A DNA stretch of 64,000 nt from Sphingorhabdus sp. Alg231-15 (GTDB lineage Bacteria > Pseudomonadota > Alphaproteobacteria > Sphingomonadales > Sphingomonadaceae): the NCBI RefSeq assembly GCF_900149705.1, contig NZ_LT703001.1, positions 1,426,001 through 1,490,000 on the forward strand. The letters run 5' to 3'. Each line of letters opens with the position of its first letter. Within the stretch, counting starts at the first letter, position 1. Below, one piece after another: positions 58,993-64,000 of the stretch. A program made the position numbers and the translations under genes. The notes under the pieces are model-generated. The model searched no databases, was not told where the DNA came from, and saw nothing but the letters and a program-made list of their open reading frames with translations.

Positions 58993-60000
58993 TCAGTTGG
59001 CAGCCACGCCCAAACGATATGAGCGCGGCGTCTGCCCGGCCCACCGCTTAAAGGCTCGCGTGAATCCGCTCTGCTCGGCGAAACCGGTCAAAAATGCAAT
59101 CTCCGCAAGGCTGTAATCCGTATCTCGAAGCAGCTGCTGGGCGAGTTCCTGCCTGGCCAGATCAACGAGATTCTGAAAGGACTGCCCTCGATCTGATAGC
59201 CGTCTCTGCAGCGTTCGAGCGCTCATACCCAGCTTTGACGCGATGAGGGAAAGCGTCGGTACGCCTTCACTGAGCAACTGCGCCACCGCGAGCCGAACGC
59301 GTTTCTCCAAGCTGTTCACGTCTGCGAGACTTGCGAGTTCTTGCTCTAAATGGTGGTCAAAGAACTTCGCGATAGTTTCGTCGCCCAGCTTATTGGGAGC
59401 GGCCAGACTCTCTTCGCTAACCAGCAAAGCGTCGCGGCCCGATTCAAAGTGTACCGGACATCCAAAATGGGCGGCGTACTCCGCAGGGTCGCCTCTTAGG
59501 CTGTGTTTAAAGAAGACCGCTTGCGGGATGAAGGGGGCTGTGCTGACTTCCTGGCTGATGGCGACAACAGCTGAAAGACTTGCCTCATTAGAGAGCAGCA
59601 TACCAAGATTGCCATCGCCCGCTTTCTGAAGACTGAAAAACACACCCTCTGCGCTCTGTTCAAGCGAGTAGGTCTCTGCGTTACCCAATACCCGGCCATA
59701 GCGCTCTGATCTAACATAAGAACCGTGCAGGTCCGGCGCGGATTTCCAAGCCAATCCAAAAGCGCCAAACTCATCACTGCGCATGGCGCCGCCGATGCGC
59801 AAGGGCAATTGAAAGCCGTTCGGGTCCCGCTCAGCCAATGCGGCGAAGAACTCATAATAGTCCGTTGACGATACCATCTGAGTGGGATCGATCGGGCCAT
59901 CGGGCGCTAGCCCCAATCCTTCAACCAAGTCCCGCGTCTCAACTCCGTCGCTTGCCTGCCCGACGACCTTGTACACATATAGCGACGTAATCTGGCTCAT
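58993..60000 (-). CDS. AraC family transcriptional regulator
   Basis: A 335-residue regulator with an N-terminal effector domain of the arabinose-binding-like type (residues about 15-190) and a C-terminal double HTH: LSLIASKLGMSARTLQRRLS and LAEIAFLTGFAEQSGFTRAFKRWAGQTPRSYR. It lies upstream of the NmrA, DUF1772 and serine hydrolase genes on the same strand and probably controls them. Confidence 0.92.
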   Translation of the reverse strand: MSQITSLYVYKVVGQASDGVETRDLVEGLGLAPDGPIDPTQMVSSTDYYEFFAALAERDPNGFQLPLRIGGAMRSDEFGAFGLAWKSAPDLHGSYVRSERYGRVLGNAETYSLEQSAEGVFFSLQKAGDGNLGMLLSNEASLSAVVAISQEVSTAPFIPQAVFFKHSLRGDPAEYAAHFGCPVHFESGRDALLVSEESLAAPNKLGDETIAKFFDHHLEQELASLADVNSLEKRVRLAVAQLLSEGVPTLSLIASKLGMSARTLQRRLSDRGQSFQNLVDLARQELAQQLLRDTDYSLAEIAFLTGFAEQSGFTRAFKRWAGQTPRSYRLGVAAN

Positions 60001-60106
60001 AAGGCCGACTATACAATATCTTTCTAGTTAGCGGGAAGGACAATCTTGAACAGCAAAAAGCTAATCAATGCGATCCTAACGTCCGCAAACGGGATAAAGC
60101 GGCCAC

Positions 60107-60138
60107 AAAAAAGGCCGGTGATGTTTCCATGACCGGCC
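60107..60138 (-). terminator. Rho-independent terminator of the second TonB receptor gene
   Basis: GGCCGGT (60113-60119) pairs with ACCGGCC (60132-60138) around a TGTTTCC loop region; six T residues follow on the minus strand. It lies 24 bases past the receptor stop. Nearly the same sequence terminates the ammonium transporter gene. Confidence 0.8.
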
Positions 60139-60161
60139 TCCACTTTAGTTGTGCAACTAGT

Positions 60162-62540
60162 TTAGAAACCTTTGCGAACGGTCAGGCCAAATGTTCTGGG
60201 CTGGCCAACCCGGAAGGCGGTACGTGCGCGTCCACCCCGCTCCCGGTCAAAAGACAGCAGCGCGTTCTCATCAAACACATTCTTCACATAGACCGTTACA
60301 TCCAGCAGATTGTCGAACTTCACGCCTGCGCTAAGATTGACCAGTTCATAAGACGGCAGTTTCAAATCGATGACCGTTGCCTCATTGCCGGTGGCTCCGC
60401 CAAAGGGCAGTCCCGATACAAAGGACCGCGGATTATCAACCTGATCACTGGGTTGCGTAAAGCGGTTACCGACATGCTGCGCTGATGCATTTACAAAAGC
60501 CTCGCCGCCACCAATGGGCCAGCTATAGGTCGCGTCACCGGAAATCTGGAATCTCGGCACTGAGGGAAGCCTGTTGCCATCTTCCACCCCGCCCAGAACA
60601 TTGCCATCACCGTCGACAACCGTGGAATCAAATTCCGCTTCGAGTATGGAACCGGACAATCCGATGTCGAGTCCGGTCAGCACTTCTGCGGAGAGTTCCC
60701 ATTCAAGACCAAGCGTATGGGCTTCCGGAACGTTGAAGGTAATCCGTGAAGAACAGGAGCCTGCATCCAATGTGACCTGCAGATCGCTGATATCGGTATA
60801 GAATGCTGCCGCGTTAAAGGTGATACCGCCGGTCTGCGCCTTGACCCCGACCTCATAGTTCCAAAGCGATTCATCGTCATAATCCTGGAAGGAACCGAAT
60901 ATCGCTGCGTCTTGAGGAGAACATAGAGGTATGTTCAGCGGATCATTTACGCCGCCAAGACGAAAGCCTTGCGAGGCCTGAGCATTTACCGAAATATCGT
61001 CGGTAATATCATAGTTGACCAACAGACGCGGCGTGAAACCATTGGACGATGTCACGTCAACGACGCCGCTGTCACCATTGGCAAACAAACCGCCAGTGGT
61101 GATCATCCGTGTTTCTTCAAAGTCATAATAGCGGCCACCAGCCGTTATGGTCAGACTGTCGGTGAGATCGAAACTGGCTTCTGCAAAAGCGGCAAATTGC
61201 TCGATGTCATAATCCAGATCCGAGTTGAACGGAGAGTCCGCGCCAAAACCGTTGGCCACAGCAGCCGATGTCCCGGCGCCCAATGTCGCGTCGGTAGCCG
61301 CATCATAACCGGGTGTTGGCAGGCGCTGACGATATTCACGCGTGACCGACGAATAAAATCCGCCGACAACCCATTGGAACCGACTTGCATTGTCGGACGC
61401 GAACCGGACCTCTTGGGAATATTGCGACAGATCGGTGGTGTCCCGTAGATTGGACGGCAGCAAAACCGCCGCATCAGGAAAACCAAGATCGATCGATACC
61501 GATCCGGTCAGCGCGCTTGCATCGCGGCTGACCAGAATTTCACGGTCTGTATAGCTGGTCACTGCCGTGAAGTTCACTGTCCCCAGATCCGCATTGAATG
61601 TCAGGTCGGCGATCATCGTCTGATCTTCAAAGGACTCGTCGAGCAACAAATATTGCTGCCGTTCGCCAAGCGCAATGTCAGGCCGCGTCGTGGTGAAAGG
61701 ATTGGCAAATACGTTGAAGACTTCCTGACGGTTGAAGCCATCGGACTTGATTTCCTGATAAACTATCCGCGGCGTTATGGTCAGACCTTCAACCGGCTGC
61801 AATGTCAGTGCCACACGTCCGCCATAGCGCTCGCCGCTATTGACATCCTCTTCGGACGCTCCACCTTCACCCAAAGCCTCGATAAAACCACCAAATTGGG
61901 TGTAGTAGCCGACCGCTCGGAGAGCCAGTTTATCATCAATCAGCGGCACGTTGACTGCGCCTTTCAGACTATAACCGAGATCATCGCCGTCGACGAGGTT
62001 GATGTCCCCCTCTGCAACGGCTTCCAACTCGTTCAAATTAGGCTGGTTTGTGATGTAGCGAATGGTACCGCCAATCGAGCCAGAACCGAACAAAGTGCCC
62101 TGAGGCCCGCGCAATGTCTCCACGCGGTTGAGGTCGAACAGATCAAGATCTGGTGTAAATAACGACAATGAAATGACCGATTCATCAAGATAGACACCGA
62201 CCTGTTCTTTCACGCCGGGCTGGTCGCGCACGATTTGTCCGGCGGACACACCGCGAATGGCAACCTGGCTCTGGCCGGGTCCAAGATTCTGTATGGAAAG
62301 ACCCGCTACATTTCGAGAGATATCTTCCAGCGTGGTCGCACCGCTTTTCTGAATATCAGCAGCGGTCTGTGCATTGATTGAAAATGGTATGTCCTGAAGA
62401 TTTGCATCGCGCTTCGTCGCCGTGACGATGATGATATTATCGTCCGTGGCTTCCGCTTCCGCGGCCTCTTGGGCTAGTGCCGGCTGCGCTGCCATTGCGA
62501 AAGACAATGCCGTTAGGCTTGCGAATTGTAGTCGTTTCAT
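60162..62540 (-). CDS. TonB-dependent outer-membrane receptor
   Basis: About 792 residues. Signal peptide LTALSFAMAAQPALA, then an acidic stretch with TonB-box-like DNIIIVTATKRDANL, plug domain (QVAIRGVSAG, ETLRGPQGTLFGSGSIGGTIRY) and a barrel ending in a terminal Phe (TFGLTVRKGF). The type is common in sphingomonads for uptake of plant or polycyclic compounds. ATG 62540 follows GAGAGGG; the frame is open back to 62618 but those codons precede the signal peptide. It stands alone between two terminators. Confidence 0.94.
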   Translation of the reverse strand: MKRLQFASLTALSFAMAAQPALAQEAAEAEATDDNIIIVTATKRDANLQDIPFSINAQTAADIQKSGATTLEDISRNVAGLSIQNLGPGQSQVAIRGVSAGQIVRDQPGVKEQVGVYLDESVISLSLFTPDLDLFDLNRVETLRGPQGTLFGSGSIGGTIRYITNQPNLNELEAVAEGDINLVDGDDLGYSLKGAVNVPLIDDKLALRAVGYYTQFGGFIEALGEGGASEEDVNSGERYGGRVALTLQPVEGLTITPRIVYQEIKSDGFNRQEVFNVFANPFTTTRPDIALGERQQYLLLDESFEDQTMIADLTFNADLGTVNFTAVTSYTDREILVSRDASALTGSVSIDLGFPDAAVLLPSNLRDTTDLSQYSQEVRFASDNASRFQWVVGGFYSSVTREYRQRLPTPGYDAATDATLGAGTSAAVANGFGADSPFNSDLDYDIEQFAAFAEASFDLTDSLTITAGGRYYDFEETRMITTGGLFANGDSGVVDVTSSNGFTPRLLVNYDITDDISVNAQASQGFRLGGVNDPLNIPLCSPQDAAIFGSFQDYDDESLWNYEVGVKAQTGGITFNAAAFYTDISDLQVTLDAGSCSSRITFNVPEAHTLGLEWELSAEVLTGLDIGLSGSILEAEFDSTVVDGDGNVLGGVEDGNRLPSVPRFQISGDATYSWPIGGGEAFVNASAQHVGNRFTQPSDQVDNPRSFVSGLPFGGATGNEATVIDLKLPSYELVNLSAGVKFDNLLDVTVYVKNVFDENALLSFDRERGGRARTAFRVGQPRTFGLTVRKGF

Positions 62541-62700
62541 AGCTAGACCCTCTCCGTGATTGTTGACGTTGGCGATGACCTTTTTGGTCAAATGCACAAC
62601 CAGAGCTTGTTTGCTCACAATCGCCTTAAAAAAGGATTTTACATTTTAGTGAAGGCTAAACTCTCGTTTTCACTAGCATTTTTGAGAGGGGAGGCATTTT

Positions 62701-62718
62701 TGTGACGAATTAGTCACA
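62701..62718. promoter_or_regulatory. TGTGAC-N6-GTCACA palindrome upstream of the TonB receptor gene
   Basis: Perfect 6-base arms with a 6-base spacer, 161-178 bases before the receptor start and downstream of the amt terminator. The half-site TGTGA resembles CRP/FNR-type sites, although the spacing between TGTGA and TCACA is 8, not the usual 6. Confidence 0.4.
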
Positions 62719-62740
62719 TATCGGACCTATTCATCCGATC

Positions 62741-62777
62741 TGGACAAAAAAAGGCCGGGGTGTTTCCACCACCGGCC
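62741..62777 (-). terminator. Rho-independent terminator of the ammonium transporter gene
   Basis: GGCCGGGGTG (62753-62762) pairs with CACC-A-CCGGCC (62767-62777) with one bulge and a TTTC loop; seven T residues follow on the minus strand. It lies about 80 bases past the amt stop. Almost the same as the terminator at 60107. Confidence 0.8.
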
Positions 62778-62858
62778 GTAAAGTTGTTGTTCTCAGGAGG
62801 AACAAGGTGAGGTGCCGGCCTCAAGTATTTTGGGAGGAGAGAGCCGGCACCAAGCTGT

Positions 62859-64000
62859 TTAACCTTTGGCAAATTCCGGATATGCTTCGACACCGACTTC
62901 CGCGATATCCATACCCAGTCGCTCGTCTTCCTCAGAAGGCCGAACACCAATGGTAAATTTCAAGATTGTCCAGACGATGGCACTGAGGACAAAGGTGAAG
63001 GCGCCAATAGCGACAACACCCAAGGCCTGCACACCGAGCTGCTGACCGACTGTCAGGGTCACACCGTCAACTTCCGACTGGGTATTCCAGGCAACAATCA
63101 ACGTGCCCCAGATACCGGCCAGAAGATGGACGGGGATGGCACCGACAACATCATCGATTTTCAGTTTGTCAAGCAGTGGAACTGCGAACACTACGATCAG
63201 GCCGCCAACGCTACCGATAAGGATCGAAGCCGGAACCGACGGCGTCAGAGGTTCTGCCGTGATTGAAACCAATCCAGCCAGCGCGCCGTTAAGTGCCATG
63301 GTGACATCGATCTTCTTGTAGAGGATCTGCGTTAGGATGATCGCCGTAACGACACCGCCGGCAGCGGCCATATTGGTGTTCACGAAAATCTTGGAAACAT
63401 CACTGACATCGCCAATCGTGCCCATGGCAAGCTGCGACGCACCGTTAAATCCAAACCAACCGAGCCACAGGATGAACGTACCCAATGTCGCAAGGGGAAT
63501 GTTGGAACCCGGCATCACCGTGATCTTGCCATTCACATAACGTCCCAGGCGCGGCCCGATGATCAGGGCGCCAGCCAGAGCAGCCCAGCCGCCAACAGAG
63601 TGAACCAGGGTCGAACCGGCAAAGTCACTGAAACCGCGTTGATCGAGCCAACCTGTGCCCCACTCCCAGCTACCGGTGATAGGATAGATGAACCCGGTCA
63701 GGACGAGGACAAAAAGCATGAAGGGCCAGAACTTAACCCGTTCCGCGACCGTGCCCGAAACAATCGATGCGGTCGTGGCGCAGAAAACCATCTGGAAGAA
63801 CCAGTCAGATGCCACGGAGTAACCCGTTTCAACATCTGCTTCGCCAACGGCTTGCATGCCATAAGGTCCGAATGTTCCGATCCAGCTTGTCACATCTGTA
63901 TACATCAGATTGTACCCGGTGACCCAGAACATGATACCGGCGAGCGAATATAGACCGATATTTTTCAGGCACTGCATGGAGACATTTTTCGAGCGTACCA
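62859..64000 (-). CDS. amt: Ammonium transporter (partial, N-terminus outside window)
   Basis: The C-terminal 380 residues of an Amt/MEP/Rh channel, open to the right edge (the frame continues upstream of the internal Met at 63977). Marks are FQMVFCATTASIVSGTVAERVKF, the GSTLVHSVGGWAAL helix with the twin-His first residue, LGWFGFNGASQ and ALNGALAGLVSITA. The C-terminus (RPSEEDERLGMDIAEVGVEAYPEF) is the regulatory tail that docks GlnK/PII, the gene for which would be expected just outside the window. It moves NH4+/NH3 under nitrogen limitation. Confidence 0.95.
   Translation of the reverse strand, partial: VRSKNVSMQCLKNIGLYSLAGIMFWVTGYNLMYTDVTSWIGTFGPYGMQAVGEADVETGYSVASDWFFQMVFCATTASIVSGTVAERVKFWPFMLFVLVLTGFIYPITGSWEWGTGWLDQRGFSDFAGSTLVHSVGGWAALAGALIIGPRLGRYVNGKITVMPGSNIPLATLGTFILWLGWFGFNGASQLAMGTIGDVSDVSKIFVNTNMAAAGGVVTAIILTQILYKKIDVTMALNGALAGLVSITAEPLTPSVPASILIGSVGGLIVVFAVPLLDKLKIDDVVGAIPVHLLAGIWGTLIVAWNTQSEVDGVTLTVGQQLGVQALGVVAIGAFTFVLSAIVWTILKFTIGVRPSEEDERLGMDIAEVGVEAYPEFAKG

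Overview
The window looks like a chromosomal segment of a sphingomonad-type alphaproteobacterium, probably marine or freshwater. The grounds are moderate GC, two large TonB-dependent receptors, several catabolic islands rich in SDR and acyl-CoA dehydrogenase genes, an UrcA-like protein, a carotenoid/lignostilbene oxygenase, and the order radA-cvpA-FeS scaffold-CPA2 antiporter. The genus call is inference from protein style only. I found no rRNA, tRNA, CRISPR array or intact insertion sequence.

Layout. 1-8.2 kb: housekeeping block on the minus strand (partial CPA2 antiporter, NifU/IscU-like scaffold, cvpA, radA), then a large patatin-like hydrolase, a metallo-beta-lactamase-fold lipoprotein, a DUF6445 oxygenase-like protein and a GST. 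8.3-15.2 kb: an acyl-CoA synthetase and a TetR gene divergent from a four-gene tripartite ABC efflux operon (permease, ATPase, membrane fusion protein, outer-membrane factor). 15.2-21.7 kb: secreted hypothetical, FAD monooxygenase, an unusual tandem-HxlR regulator, carotenoid-oxygenase-family enzyme, thiolase and a DUF1295 membrane protein, probably one catabolic island. 21.7-24.1 kb: mini-LuxR, UrcA-like protein and a regulator-hydrolase fusion. 24.1-29.4 kb: TetR/TonB receptor/alpha-beta hydrolase/MFS uptake island with a clear 23-bp operator. 29.5-32.8 kb: two small-molecule transferases (rSAM-associated types 1 and 2), a radical SAM enzyme and methylthioadenosine phosphorylase.

33.1-38.7 kb is a metal (most likely zinc) starvation island: a Zrg-like ABC importer set with a His-rich permease, a Fur/Zur regulator, MerC, a COG0523 GTPase and DUF1826. 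Two near-identical 22-bp palindromes lie at its two divergent promoters. 38.9-42.9 kb is gene-poor: DUF1304, a phage-like remnant, tandem 13- and 15-nt repeats, a DUF1353 protein, an SDR, a 24-residue small protein, terminators, and a tight cluster of DnaA-box matches that may mark a replication origin or a DnaA-binding control site.

42.9-54.4 kb holds two envelope proteins and then a large lipid/acyl-CoA catabolic island: three acyl-CoA dehydrogenases (two adjacent, likely heteromeric), four SDRs in the wider region, a GPH-family transporter, a zinc alcohol dehydrogenase and an aminoglycoside-phosphotransferase-like kinase. The kinase plus dehydrogenase look like a split version of the ACAD10/ACAD11 system for 4-hydroxyacyl-CoA. 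54.4-64 kb: two paralogous Arg/Tyr-rich exported proteins, a serine hydrolase, DUF1772, NmrA-like and AraC genes, a second TonB receptor, and a partial ammonium transporter running off the right edge.
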